A stretch of DNA of 22,892 bases from WVZL01 sp041862375 (GCA_041862375.1 JBGVTE010000098.1:1-22892); one strand, 5' to 3'. Shown: positions 6,286 through 15,888, numbered from the stretch's first letter. The notes: a model not told the origin generated them from the sequence alone. Numbers and translations are program-made.

Positions 6286-9243
6286 TTGAAGAAAACATTA
6301 GTTTTAATCGCAGTTCTGGTGTGGTGCCTCTTTCTATTGGGATCATTTTCCTTTGGTCAGGAATTCGGATCCATTAAAGGAGTTGTGAAGGATGCGAATA
6401 GCGATCCTCTCCCTGGTGTTACCGTGAGCCTGACGGGATCTAAAATTGCTCCTATGATAGCTATAACTTCGGGAGGAGGACATTTTCGTTTTTTGAGCCT
6501 TCCTGTTGCTGAAGATTATGTGTTGAAATTTGAACTCATCAGCTTCAATACTCTTGTTCGAGAAAAGCTGGTTGTTACTTATGGAAAAGATCTCAATTTG
6601 ACTATTACTATGGAAATGGTACCACTTACTGAGGAGATTGTTGTAACTGGAAAGGCGCCCGTTATAGACACAAAAAAAGCTCATGTAGGTGTAAATATCA
6701 GTGAAGAGATGATAATGAGCCTGCCCACGGCCAGGAATCCCTGGGTTATAATGTCCCTCATTCCCGGAGTGCTGATTGATAGAGAAGATGTGGGAGGGAA
6801 CGAAGGCGGGCAGCAATCCCATTATTACGGCCACGGATCCGACAGCGATGACAGTACCTGGAATATTGATGGAGCGAATATCACAGATAATTCTGCACTG
6901 GGTTCGGCTCCTGCTTATCTCAATATGTCCAGCTATGAAGCGGTACAAATCAACTACGGCAACAACGATATAAAAGTTCAAACAGGAGGAGTACAGATCA
7001 ATCTTGTTACCAGGCGCGGTGGAAATCGTTATTCTGGTACGTTCTACCTTGATGTAGTCAGAAACGCGTGGCAAGCTGGCAATGTTCCTCAATCATTAAA
7101 GGATGATGGGTATACTGCAGCTGGTATCAACAGGCTGTATCTTTATGGTGCCAATTTTGGCGGGCCTCTCATCAGAGACAAAGCCTGGTTCTACGGATCA
7201 TGGGGAATTCAGGATATTGACAAATTAACGCTGGCGGGAACATCAGATAAGACCTGGCTGGCATCTGGATATGCCAGGCTGGATGTTCAGCCGACTAATT
7301 CAACAAGACTAAACGCTTTTCTTTCTTACGACAACAAGCAAAAGTGGAATAGATCAGCGTGGGGTGCCACTTTCCAAGCACCTGAAACATTCTGGAACCA
7401 GGGTGGACCAGGGTATCTGTGGAAAGGCGAGGTAGAGCAGTTTTTCGGGAACCTGTACCTTAATGCAAAAGCCATTTATACAAACGGAGGCTTCGCTCTC
7501 ACACCAGTCAATGGTCCTCCGACCGCAGATGGCTCCGGAGACTACATGGTAATGTCTGATTACCCAAGCTTCTATGTTACTGGAAATATTGACTATTATG
7601 GATGCGATAGAGACCAGATCAATGTTAACCTTAGTGGAATCTATTTTGCTGAAAACGTCTTAGGCGGAGATCATGAATTTAAATTCGGCGCAGACTATGT
7701 AGCAGCAACAACCACAACCTTTGATTATTATGAGGGTAACCTTGCTCTTTACTATGCTGGACCTGATGAGACTATGCCCACCGGTGAATGGTGGGAAGCA
7801 TGGTTGAAACGAGATGCGCTTTTTAACTACTACTTTACCCGGTACAGTGCTTTCATCCAGGATACAATGACCCTAGGCAAGTTTGCGTTCAATTTAGGAG
7901 TTAGGTATGACCAGGAAAAATCAACTATTAAAGATGTCAGTATTCCAGCATCGCCATGGTTGTCGCAGTACATGCCTGCGGTCAGCATCCAAGACCTTGA
8001 TCCTGGAGTCAAATGGCAAGTCATTTCGCCGCGAATCAGTGTAGCATATGACCTGTTTGGAAACGGAAAAGATGTCATTAAACTTGCAGTAGCACGTTAT
8101 GGTTCTCAATCTGGAAATAATTTGGCTGCTCATGTCGACCCATTGGGCTGGACAGAGATCTATGTGCTCTGGCAGGATTTAAACGGAGACAGCCGTGTGA
8201 CCTCGGATGAGCTCTTCGGTTATGATTGGGATACAGGCGAATTAAAAGACCCTAACGATCCCGATTACTGGCTAGGTTACACTGCAACCGTCAATCCAGA
8301 TGATCCAACTTCTGTAGAAGCAATGAACAGGTTTGATCCCAATTACAATTCACCCCTTCTGGATGAGGTCAGCCTTTCTTATGAGAAAGAAATTCTCACC
8401 GATTTTGCAGCGCGGTTAGAATTTTTCTACAAGAAACGACACAGACAAACTTGGGCGAGATCGATGATGGTAGACGGATCTATTGAAACTGAGGACAACT
8501 ACTATGTTGCGGGTCATAACGATACAGTCGACTATGATATTTACGGCCGCTATGAGTACTTTCCTTACGAGTATCGCACCAATCATAAGAGAGCTTATGA
8601 CCGCTACCTAGGTACTCAAATCGTCTTAGAAAAGAGACTTTCTAACAAATGGATGATGAATGCTTCGTTCACATATTCTGACTGGAGGAGATACTATAAG
8701 GGGGAATACCTCGGTGTCGTCTATGACACTATCTATAATCCCTCTGGGACAGGAATAAAGTATGGTTTATCCAATGAAGAATATTTTGATGGAGGAGTTG
8801 TTGCTACCGAAAGCGGCGGTTCTGGCGAAAGTAGACTTTATCCCAATGCCAGATGGATGTTCAAACTCTCTGGTCTCTACCAGCTGCCTTATGGAATAAA
8901 CATCAGTGGATTTTTTAGTGCACGAGATGGATACGTCAATCCAACCCATATCCTTGTTCAATTCCCAGGAATCGGATCAGAAGAGCTTTATGGAAGCCCT
9001 GGAGGCGGCGGTAAATACGGAGATGAGCGTTTGCCTGCTTTTTGGGTGCTCAACTTACGGTTAGAGAAAGTATTTAACATCTCTGATGCTTCCTCTGTAG
9101 CTGTAGCTCTTGATGCCTTCAACATTACCAATTCTGCTCACCCCACGAAGAGAGAGACTCGAATCACGGCAGATGGCTTCAACCAGGATAGGCAAATTCT
9201 CAGTCCAAGAGTATTCAGAGTTGGAATACGTTTCAACTTCTAA
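6286..9243 (+). CDS. Oar-like TonB-dependent outer-membrane receptor
   Basis: A 985-residue outer-membrane transporter or adhesin-like receptor. A signal peptide ends near residue 24. A carboxypeptidase-regulatory-like beta-sandwich follows (about 28-112), then the linker EEIVVTG (116-122), the plug (about 125-245; TWNIDGANITDN 191-202 and VNLVTRRGG-like VQINLVTRRGG 236-246) and a long barrel ending in Phe (FRVGIRFNF), the BAM-type C-terminus. This is the Oar/SusC-like layout of myxobacteria, Bacteroidota and Acidobacteriota; there is no SusD partner. Translation starts at TTG 6286, 5 nt after AAGGAGG. A sigma-54 promoter at 6065-6080 and a terminator after the stop make it monocistronic. The substrate cannot be read from the sequence; protein, peptide or glycan fragments are typical of the family. 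Confidence 0.95.
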   Translation: MKKTLVLIAVLVWCLFLLGSFSFGQEFGSIKGVVKDANSDPLPGVTVSLTGSKIAPMIAITSGGGHFRFLSLPVAEDYVLKFELISFNTLVREKLVVTYGKDLNLTITMEMVPLTEEIVVTGKAPVIDTKKAHVGVNISEEMIMSLPTARNPWVIMSLIPGVLIDREDVGGNEGGQQSHYYGHGSDSDDSTWNIDGANITDNSALGSAPAYLNMSSYEAVQINYGNNDIKVQTGGVQINLVTRRGGNRYSGTFYLDVVRNAWQAGNVPQSLKDDGYTAAGINRLYLYGANFGGPLIRDKAWFYGSWGIQDIDKLTLAGTSDKTWLASGYARLDVQPTNSTRLNAFLSYDNKQKWNRSAWGATFQAPETFWNQGGPGYLWKGEVEQFFGNLYLNAKAIYTNGGFALTPVNGPPTADGSGDYMVMSDYPSFYVTGNIDYYGCDRDQINVNLSGIYFAENVLGGDHEFKFGADYVAATTTTFDYYEGNLALYYAGPDETMPTGEWWEAWLKRDALFNYYFTRYSAFIQDTMTLGKFAFNLGVRYDQEKSTIKDVSIPASPWLSQYMPAVSIQDLDPGVKWQVISPRISVAYDLFGNGKDVIKLAVARYGSQSGNNLAAHVDPLGWTEIYVLWQDLNGDSRVTSDELFGYDWDTGELKDPNDPDYWLGYTATVNPDDPTSVEAMNRFDPNYNSPLLDEVSLSYEKEILTDFAARLEFFYKKRHRQTWARSMMVDGSIETEDNYYVAGHNDTVDYDIYGRYEYFPYEYRTNHKRAYDRYLGTQIVLEKRLSNKWMMNASFTYSDWRRYYKGEYLGVVYDTIYNPSGTGIKYGLSNEEYFDGGVVATESGGSGESRLYPNARWMFKLSGLYQLPYGINISGFFSARDGYVNPTHILVQFPGIGSEELYGSPGGGGKYGDERLPAFWVLNLRLEKVFNISDASSVAVALDAFNITNSAHPTKRETRITADGFNQDRQILSPRVFRVGIRFNF

Positions 9244-9265
9244 GACGCCTTGAAAGCTCGAATTT

Positions 9266-9303
9266 GAAGCCCCTTCCGTTTCCGCGGAAGGGGCTTCTTT
9301 TTT
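9266..9303 (+). terminator. Rho-independent terminator after the TonB receptor gene
   Basis: A perfect 13-bp stem (GAAGCCCCTTCCG 9266-9278 with CGGAAGGGGCTTC 9285-9297), a 6-nt loop and a T6 run at 9298-9303. It ends 54 nt before the sulfatase gene, so that operon should have its own promoter; I could not identify one in the remaining short spacer. Confidence 0.93.
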
Positions 9304-9356
9304 ATCATCTTCAATGATAGACTTCATGAGTATTACGAACCTGAAGGAAAATAGGA

Positions 9357-11513
9357 ATGGATCTGAGTAACAACAACATGATGAGAAGAATTCAAGTAAA
9401 ATCATTTTTTTGGATTTTTTTAGCAATTTTATGTGCTGCATCGCCTTTACTTGCGAAAACAGATTCAAAAAGCGCCATCTACAATGTTGCCCTTATCACT
9501 ATAGATACTCTCCGACCGGACAGGCTCAGTTGTTACGGCAGTGGATATATAAAAACACCCCATGTAGACAGCCTGGCAGAAAGAGGGATTGTATTTACAA
9601 AAGCTTTTGCCCATAATCCGACCACATTACCTTCCCATGTAAATATCCTTTTGGGGACTACGCCACTTTATCATGGAGTTCATGACAACTCACATTTTAT
9701 CGTCAGTGAAGAATTTTTAACTTTAGCTGAGCACTTAAAGAATCATGGTTATTCCACTGGAGCCTTTGTGGGTGCTTTTCCCTTGGATTCAAGGTTTGGC
9801 CTTACTCAGGGATTTGATGTGTACGATGATAATTACAACTATGGTAATAAAACTTCACAGGAGTTTTCATATGTAGAGAGAAAAGCCGATGTTGTCATTG
9901 ACAAAGCCTTGGATTGGCTTGAAGGCCAGGGTAGTCCGTGGTTTATATGGATTCACTGCTTTGATCCACATCAACGATACGATCCACCTGAGCCCTTCAG
10001 GTCTCAATACAAGGGACAGCCATACAATGGTGAAGTCGCCTATGTGGATTATGCTCTTGGAAAATTATTTGATTATCTGGAAAAGAATAAGCTCATGGAT
10101 GAAACCCTGATAATCTTTACCGGAGATCATGGTGAATCTCTGGGCCAACATGGAGAAACAACTCACGGGTATTTTGCTTACAATTCTACTCTTTGGATTC
10201 CTTTGATCATTTCTTTCCCTGGATTAAAACCTGGTAGAATTAAACAGGAAGTTTGCCATGCAGATATTTTTCCAACTGCTTGTGACATTTTGGGAATAGA
10301 AAAACTACCTTTTTTTCAAGGAGTTTCTCTTTTGCCTGCTGTAGAGGGAAAGAGGCTATCCAAGAGAGCAATTTATTTTGAATCGCTCTATCCTTACTAC
10401 AGCAGGGGATGGGCTCCTCTTAAGGGTTTTATCGAGGGTAATCTAAAATTTATCGAGTCACCCATCCCGGAATTATACGACTTAGGAAATGACTTTGGTG
10501 AGTTAGAAAACCTGGCGCCTCAGGTAAAATTAAGCAAATATAGGAAGAAACTGAAAGAGTTGATAGAAAAAGAGTCTTATGCAGGAGAAACTTCGAGAAA
10601 GAAAGAAATTGACAGGGACGCTCTTGAGAAGCTCAGGAGTTTGGGATATGTTTCCTCTACTCAAATTAGAAAAAAGGAAATCTTTACACAAAAAGATGAT
10701 TTAAAGACGCTCCTCCCATATCAGGGCAAGTTGATGAAGGCTATGGGAGCTTATCATAATGGCAGGATTAAAGAGGCGATAGAACTATTGAGGGAAATCA
10801 TTGCGGAAAGGAAAGATTTTGACTTAGCTTATTCTTATCTTGCCACTTTATACAAGGAGGAGGGAAAAATGAAAGACGCCTTAGATATTATCAAGGAAGG
10901 ACTTGAAAATAACCCTGCTAACTCTAGAATAATCAGCACCTATGGTATTTTACTTATTGAAGTTGGACAGTACGATGCTGCTATAGAGATTCTAAAAAAC
11001 GGACTGAAATATATAGATTATGATCCGGAGCTATGGAATTATCTGGGTGTTGCATACTGGAACAAGGGGGATTTTCAAAATGCGCTTGGAGCTTACAAAA
11101 AAGCTCTTTCGCTGGATAAAAATTATCCTGTTGTTTTTAATAATCTGGGTACTCTCTATCTATCTCAATCGCTAAAATCAAAAAAAACAAGTGACCTTCA
11201 GAATGCTGTCAAGAATTTTAAGAAAGCTATTGAACTCGATCCCAACTATGCTTCGGCCTACAACGGTTTAGGGAGCGCTTATGCAAAGACAGGAGATATG
11301 AATGCAGCGATTTTTTGTTGGGAAAAGGCCGTGGAGCTCAAACCTGATTTTGCTTTTCCCATTTATAATCTCGGTCTGTCATATTTAGCAAAAGGGAATA
11401 AAGCCAAAGCTTTAGAATATTTTGACAGATATAAAGAAGTGTACTATTCTTATCTTTCTTCAAAAGAGAGAGATAAAATTAATTCCTTAATTCAAAAGTG
11501 CCGGCAGAAATAG
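9357..11513 (+). CDS. Exported sulfatase-superfamily hydrolase with C-terminal TPRs
   Basis: A 718-residue protein of the alkaline-phosphatase/sulfatase superfamily, exported through a signal peptide (about 10-33). The catalytic domain spans about 40-400: metal-site D50 in ALITIDTLRPD, nucleophile loop TTLPSH 89-94, IHCFDPH 199-205, TGDHGE 255-260 (D257, H258) and H270. The loop normally reads C/S-x-P-S-R, where Cys or Ser becomes formylglycine. Here T90 takes that place and H94 replaces Arg, so a classic formylglycine sulfatase is unlikely. A phosphatase, transferase or Thr-based hydrolase is possible. After the LRSLGYVSS element (426-434) come about six TPR repeats (about 455-690). ATG 9357 follows AAGGA by 8 nt. 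It lies 20 nt before the GWxTD gene, so the two are likely one operon. Confidence 0.9.
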   Translation: MDLSNNNMMRRIQVKSFFWIFLAILCAASPLLAKTDSKSAIYNVALITIDTLRPDRLSCYGSGYIKTPHVDSLAERGIVFTKAFAHNPTTLPSHVNILLGTTPLYHGVHDNSHFIVSEEFLTLAEHLKNHGYSTGAFVGAFPLDSRFGLTQGFDVYDDNYNYGNKTSQEFSYVERKADVVIDKALDWLEGQGSPWFIWIHCFDPHQRYDPPEPFRSQYKGQPYNGEVAYVDYALGKLFDYLEKNKLMDETLIIFTGDHGESLGQHGETTHGYFAYNSTLWIPLIISFPGLKPGRIKQEVCHADIFPTACDILGIEKLPFFQGVSLLPAVEGKRLSKRAIYFESLYPYYSRGWAPLKGFIEGNLKFIESPIPELYDLGNDFGELENLAPQVKLSKYRKKLKELIEKESYAGETSRKKEIDRDALEKLRSLGYVSSTQIRKKEIFTQKDDLKTLLPYQGKLMKAMGAYHNGRIKEAIELLREIIAERKDFDLAYSYLATLYKEEGKMKDALDIIKEGLENNPANSRIISTYGILLIEVGQYDAAIEILKNGLKYIDYDPELWNYLGVAYWNKGDFQNALGAYKKALSLDKNYPVVFNNLGTLYLSQSLKSKKTSDLQNAVKNFKKAIELDPNYASAYNGLGSAYAKTGDMNAAIFCWEKAVELKPDFAFPIYNLGLSYLAKGNKAKALEYFDRYKEVYYSYLSSKERDKINSLIQKCRQK

Positions 11514-11533
11514 TAAAAAAGAGGACAGACTGA

Positions 11534-13612
11534 ATGATTTTTTTTAAATTTAGATGTCCAGCATTATTTCTTGTTCTTCTTTTATCCATCGCTTCTCTTT
11601 CTTCAGCTCAAAAAGTTAGAGAAAAAGACCTTCCTGAACAATACAGAGAATGGCTTAAGCTGACAAGCTATATCATTTTACCCCAGGAAAAAGATGTTTT
11701 TATGCAGCTTAGCTCAGATAGAGACAGAGATATTTTTATTGAAGCATTCTGGCGTCAGAGAGATCCAACACCAGGGACTCCCCAAAACGAATACAAGGAG
11801 GAACACATAAGCCGCTTTATTTATGCCAATACTAAACTCAAAAGAGGAACTCCTCGAGAAGGATGGATGACGGATATGGGAAGGATTTATATTGTCCTCG
11901 GTCCGCCTAACAGCATCGAAAGATTCGATTCTCAAGCTGGTATTCATTCTTGTCAGGTGTGGTATTATTATGGAGATCAGGAAAAGGGACTTCCTACCTA
12001 TTTTGCTATTGTCTTTTTTCAAAGAGGTGGATCTGGAGAGTATAAGCTTTACAATCCAACATCTGATGGCCCTATCAGTTTGCTCGTTGATCCTAAGGGA
12101 ATAGATGCGATTGATTATCGAAATGCATACAATAAAATCAGAGAGCTTGCGCCCTCCCTAGCCGATGTTTCCATATCTATGATTCCTGGTCAGTTGCCTT
12201 ATAATTATATTCCGTCTCCCGGGAACAACATAATTTTATCTCGGATCTTTGAATCTCCAAAAAAAGACGTAGCACCTTCCTATGCAACTCATTTTTTGAA
12301 TTATAAAGGAGTTGTGAGCACAGAGTACTTGACGAATTATATTGAGAGCGTTTCTGAAGTTGCCTTGATCATTGATCCGATCCTGAATACGAGCTTCTTG
12401 CATTTTGCTGTCAGTCCCAAAAGGGTTTCTTTTGATTATTTCGAGACCAAAAACCAGTATTACAGTAATTTTCAGCTTAACGTGAGCTTAAGAAAAGAAG
12501 ATAATATTATTTATCAATACTCCAAAGATTTCCCCTTTTATTTTTCCCCTAATGATACTGAGAAAATAAGGGCAAATGGGGTTTCGATACAAGATTCCTT
12601 TCCGGTGATTGAGGGGAATTATCGAGTAAATATTCTTGTTCAGAATTCAGTAGGAAAAGAGTTTTGCGTCATTGAGAAAAATATTTCTGTTCCGAAAGAT
12701 TCCGGAAAAGCTAAGATTATCGGCCCTATTCTAGGATTCGGATCAGAAGAATATATAAGTAATCTCCATGTTCCTTTTACTGTGGAGAACAGGAAATTGT
12801 TAGTGGATCCCAATAACACTTTTTCTGCAACAGATGATATGACCTTCTTTTTTAATATTGCTGAAATTACAGAAGAGCTATGGCGGGAAGGCACAGCGGA
12901 AGTTTTCATAAAAGGCCTCAGCGATAAGAATATTTCTGAAAAGTCTTTTAGCTTTGACCTTAAGAATTATCCATACAACAAAATTATTTGTATCTTTCAC
13001 TCAATTGATTCACCAGAGTTGCGTCCTGACTATTATAAAATGAAAGTAACTTTAAAAAATGGAAGGCAAGAAGTAATTGAAGAAAAAAACTCTGAATTTA
13101 TTTTATCTCCCAAAGAGACTGTTCCTCATCCTGTTACCTTATCCAAATCATTTCCTCTTTCCAAAAGCTTTCTGTATTTTTATTCTTTAGCCTACCAGTA
13201 CGACAGAGTCAGTGAGCTAGAGAAAGCTGAAGCTGCCTATAAAAAAGCTTATTCGCTGAATCCTGGATTTAAAGATGGATTGGTTGATTATGCACGCTTT
13301 CTGTTAAAGACTAAAAAGTTCAAAGAATGCCTGGAATTGGTCGAGCGTGTAAAAGGAGATGAGAAATTAAAATTTGAATACTACTTAATAAAGGGAAATG
13401 CATACATGGGAATAGGGAATTACTCCGATGCTATCGCTAGTTTGCTCGAGGGAAATAAAATCTATAACAGCGATGTCAATCTTCTTAATTCCCTCGGGTT
13501 CTGTTACTACAAGACTAACCAAAAAGAGAAAGCATTAGACGTCCTTAAGGCATCTCTGCGCCTCAATCCCCAGCAGCAAGAGATCGAAGCATTAATCAAA
13601 AAAATCGAATAA
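11534..13612 (+). CDS. Exported GWxTD-domain protein with C-terminal TPRs
   Basis: A 692-residue protein with a signal peptide (about 1-25). It carries the GWxTD domain named for its motif: GWMTD at 110-114 followed by GRIYIVLGPP (116-125), in a region of about 35-190. A middle beta-rich region (about 240-540) has no motif I recognise. Two to four TPRs occupy about 560-690. GWxTD proteins are widespread in Acidobacteriota, Bacteroidota and relatives, and their function is not established. The domain usually lies in exported proteins with TPRs. The short 20-nt spacing to the TPR-bearing sulfatase-like gene suggests co-expression and perhaps joint assembly outside the cytoplasm. ATG 11534 follows AGAGGACAGACTGA, giving a serviceable Shine-Dalgarno. 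Confidence 0.9.
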   Translation: MIFFKFRCPALFLVLLLSIASLSSAQKVREKDLPEQYREWLKLTSYIILPQEKDVFMQLSSDRDRDIFIEAFWRQRDPTPGTPQNEYKEEHISRFIYANTKLKRGTPREGWMTDMGRIYIVLGPPNSIERFDSQAGIHSCQVWYYYGDQEKGLPTYFAIVFFQRGGSGEYKLYNPTSDGPISLLVDPKGIDAIDYRNAYNKIRELAPSLADVSISMIPGQLPYNYIPSPGNNIILSRIFESPKKDVAPSYATHFLNYKGVVSTEYLTNYIESVSEVALIIDPILNTSFLHFAVSPKRVSFDYFETKNQYYSNFQLNVSLRKEDNIIYQYSKDFPFYFSPNDTEKIRANGVSIQDSFPVIEGNYRVNILVQNSVGKEFCVIEKNISVPKDSGKAKIIGPILGFGSEEYISNLHVPFTVENRKLLVDPNNTFSATDDMTFFFNIAEITEELWREGTAEVFIKGLSDKNISEKSFSFDLKNYPYNKIICIFHSIDSPELRPDYYKMKVTLKNGRQEVIEEKNSEFILSPKETVPHPVTLSKSFPLSKSFLYFYSLAYQYDRVSELEKAEAAYKKAYSLNPGFKDGLVDYARFLLKTKKFKECLELVERVKGDEKLKFEYYLIKGNAYMGIGNYSDAIASLLEGNKIYNSDVNLLNSLGFCYYKTNQKEKALDVLKASLRLNPQQQEIEALIKKIE

Positions 13613-13614
13613 AA

Positions 13615-13770
13615 GGGGACAGGCTACTTTTTTTATAAATAACAATTTTTGTCATTATCAGGGATTGGGACGGTTCTATTTTTTTATCATCTCGGATCAA
13701 TCTGCTCTTCTTTTTTTAAATCTCATTTTCTTCCTCGAGATAAGACTGTTGTAAAAATAAAACCGTCCCC
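13615..13770. repeat. REP-like inverted-repeat element between convergent genes
   Basis: Three related units lie just after the GWxTD stop codon. They are GGGGACAGGCTACTTTTTTT (from 13615), GGGACGGTTCTATTTTT (from 13667) and its inverted copy TAAAAATAAAACCGTCCCC (13752-13770). The last two pair over about 17 bases with one mismatch across a spacer of about 65 nt. No transposase gene is present. The layout is that of a REP/BIME or small non-autonomous element, and it may also end transcription from both sides. The same core recurs at 19931-20010. Confidence 0.6.
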
Positions 13771-13909
13771 TTTCCCTACTATGATTTCCGGCATAGCCTT
13801 ATAAACATGTATCAGGCTAAGATCAAAAAAGGAATGCCCCGAAAGGAAAAGAAGTGTTTAATTGTTTGGAACGGGAAGACGTAGAGATAAATAGAGTTAG
13901 TTTCTCACC

Positions 13910-15172
13910 TTAAAAATAGATTCTAAAAGAAGTGAAGAGCATGTCAGGATATGTACCGAACTCGGACCTCAAAATAAAAGGTCGGGGTACGAGAGACCCG
14001 AGGATAAGTTCAGGATTTTTCCCGAGGCCGATGTAGGCGCCTATTGAAAGGTATATATTCTCTGCGATGTTGTATTCAAGCAATGGAGAAAGGATCAAGG
14101 ATCTGTCACTTAGATTTAAAAAAAGCAGCCCTGTTACGGGCAGAAGAGGAGAAAGCAGGTATGTTGAACCAATGTTTAGATAATGCTTTCCTAGTAAATA
14201 TACCGAACCGTCTTGATAAGCGGATGTGTTTAAAAGACTTTTGTAATGTTCGGGTTTATTTTTACCGGCTGAATTTAAATGATACTCGATGAATCCGTAG
14301 GTTTTACTGTTTAAGTTGTAGTCCAGTCCAATTGTTGCCCTGAAATAATTATTTTCTGTTTGTTTTTTTGCCTTCCTGAAGTGATCTGGTATCACATAGG
14401 CTGTTTCAAGCCAGAATCCAGCGCCTCCAAGGGAACGTGCCAAGTCGACACCAATGAGGAGGTGCTTCCTGAAACTAATCAAGAGGGCTGATATATCAGT
14501 CTTGAATTTGTATATTCTACCTCTTAGAAAGAAGGCGTTATTGTTGGAGTCGAAGTTCTTGCCAGCCACAAAGCCTGCATCGAGTTCGTCCATCGTGCCG
14601 AGAGGAACCCGTATACGGATAGCATCAACTCCTCGCCTTTCTTCTTTATCAAGTTCATTGAAGGCAAAGGGAGCGATGACATCAGTGGGATTAACCGCAC
14701 GCGCACTTCCCCAGGCAATGGCTTGCCTCCCGATAAATATATCTGCGAAACTAGTTTTGATTGTCATGAAAAATCGGTCAAGATTATTGAAGAGCCCAAA
14801 ACTTGAGATGGCATCTTCTGGTTCCGGGTAAACCCTGCCGCGTATGTCTGAAAATCGGTATTCAAGCGGCTCTAAGCCTCCCAGAAATATATTGTCTTCA
14901 AATAGCTGTGGGTCCTGGATCCTGGGTGATAGATCATAGGCAAAATGTATAGATAGAATGCTTGAGGGATGGAGGGAAAGCTTGAGTCTCACTCTGTTGT
15001 TTACCGCACCCAAATCAGGGTCGCTTATGCTTGTATCTGCCAGTTTATAGGCGGGGAGCATAAAAAGAATAGAGAAGTTCTTGTAATAACCCTCAATGGA
15101 AAAACGCTCTTCTGGCCAAGCCTTCAGAGACACGAATAGAAAGATGACATAAAAGCAGATGCTCTTTTTCAA
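13910..15172 (-). CDS. Outer-membrane beta-barrel protein, DUF1302/porin-like
   Basis: A 420-residue protein with a signal peptide (about 1-18) and alternating beta strands, ending in an aromatic residue (FRIYF) as BAM substrates do. The stretch around 148-169 (GRQAIAWGSARAVNPTDVIAPF, key residues G148, R149, Q150, W154, N161, P162) resembles the GRQ-W...NP motif of DUF1302-type barrels. Those often sit beside lipid exporters. It is the last gene of the TetR-LolA-ABC operon. Its TTG start overlaps the ATPase stop (TTGA), so translation is coupled. This places it as the outer-membrane exit or acceptor for whatever the ABC unit and the LolA-like carrier move. DUF1302 kinship is a motif-level judgement. 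Confidence 0.8.
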   Translation of the reverse strand: MKKSICFYVIFLFVSLKAWPEERFSIEGYYKNFSILFMLPAYKLADTSISDPDLGAVNNRVRLKLSLHPSSILSIHFAYDLSPRIQDPQLFEDNIFLGGLEPLEYRFSDIRGRVYPEPEDAISSFGLFNNLDRFFMTIKTSFADIFIGRQAIAWGSARAVNPTDVIAPFAFNELDKEERRGVDAIRIRVPLGTMDELDAGFVAGKNFDSNNNAFFLRGRIYKFKTDISALLISFRKHLLIGVDLARSLGGAGFWLETAYVIPDHFRKAKKQTENNYFRATIGLDYNLNSKTYGFIEYHLNSAGKNKPEHYKSLLNTSAYQDGSVYLLGKHYLNIGSTYLLSPLLPVTGLLFLNLSDRSLILSPLLEYNIAENIYLSIGAYIGLGKNPELILGSLVPRPFILRSEFGTYPDMLFTSFRIYF

Positions 15173-15876
15173 TTTTTGTTTTTGACCTCATCCTTGGCAA
15201 CAAAACCATCCTTGAGAGTGATAACCCTGTCTGCTCTTTCCATGACCATCCTGTCATGCGTGGAAAAGATAAAAGTCATTCCTGTTTTCCTGTTTAACTC
15301 CCTCATCATGTCAAGAAGCTCTGCGCCGGTCGTTTGATCGAGATTTGCTGTGGGTTCGTCGGCAAGAATCAGTTCGGGCTGAGAAACCATGGCCCGGGCA
15401 ATGGCTACTCTCTGTTGCTGCCCTCCTGAGAGTTTTGGTGGAAACCGGTTTTCGAAACCCTCCATTCCTATGTCTTTGAGAATTTCTTTCACCCTCATGT
15501 TCCGCTCCTCTCTACTGACACCTTGAAGGAGCATTATATATTCTATATTCTCTTTTGCAGTCAGAACCGGTATAAGATTATAAGCCTGAAAAATAAATCC
15601 GATATGATCTCTTCTGAAATCCGAAAGTTCCTTTCCACTCATCTCAGACAGCAGCTTTCTATTCAGCCAGACCTTCCCTTCGGTAGGAGAGTCAAGACCG
15701 GATATGACATTCAAAAAAGTTGTCTTGCCCGATCCTGATGGACCGACTATGGCCGCAAATTCACCAGCCTCGACTTTCAGGTCGATTCCCCGGACTGCTT
15801 TGACGACGACATCATGGTCCTTGTAATCTTTTTTTAAATTATCTGTGACGATGATATAGTTATTTCCGTTTTTCAT
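15169..15876 (-). CDS. LolD/MacB-type ABC transporter ATPase
   Basis: A 235-residue ATP-binding subunit for the two FtsX-type permeases just upstream in the operon. All motifs are present: Walker A GPSGSGKTT 45-53, Q-loop Q97 in FIFQ, signature LSGGQQQR 149-156, Walker B LILADEP 169-175 with E174, and switch H207 in STHD. Length and the ANLD segment after Walker B are typical of the LolD/MacB/FtsE group. These drive mechanical work across the envelope rather than substrate flow through the membrane. ATG 15876 follows AGAAGGAGA, and the gap to the upstream permease is 12 nt. Confidence 0.96.
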   Translation of the reverse strand: MKNGNNYIIVTDNLKKDYKDHDVVVKAVRGIDLKVEAGEFAAIVGPSGSGKTTFLNVISGLDSPTEGKVWLNRKLLSEMSGKELSDFRRDHIGFIFQAYNLIPVLTAKENIEYIMLLQGVSREERNMRVKEILKDIGMEGFENRFPPKLSGGQQQRVAIARAMVSQPELILADEPTANLDQTTGAELLDMMRELNRKTGMTFIFSTHDRMVMERADRVITLKDGFVAKDEVKNKN

Positions 15877-15888
15877 TGTTGTCTCCTT

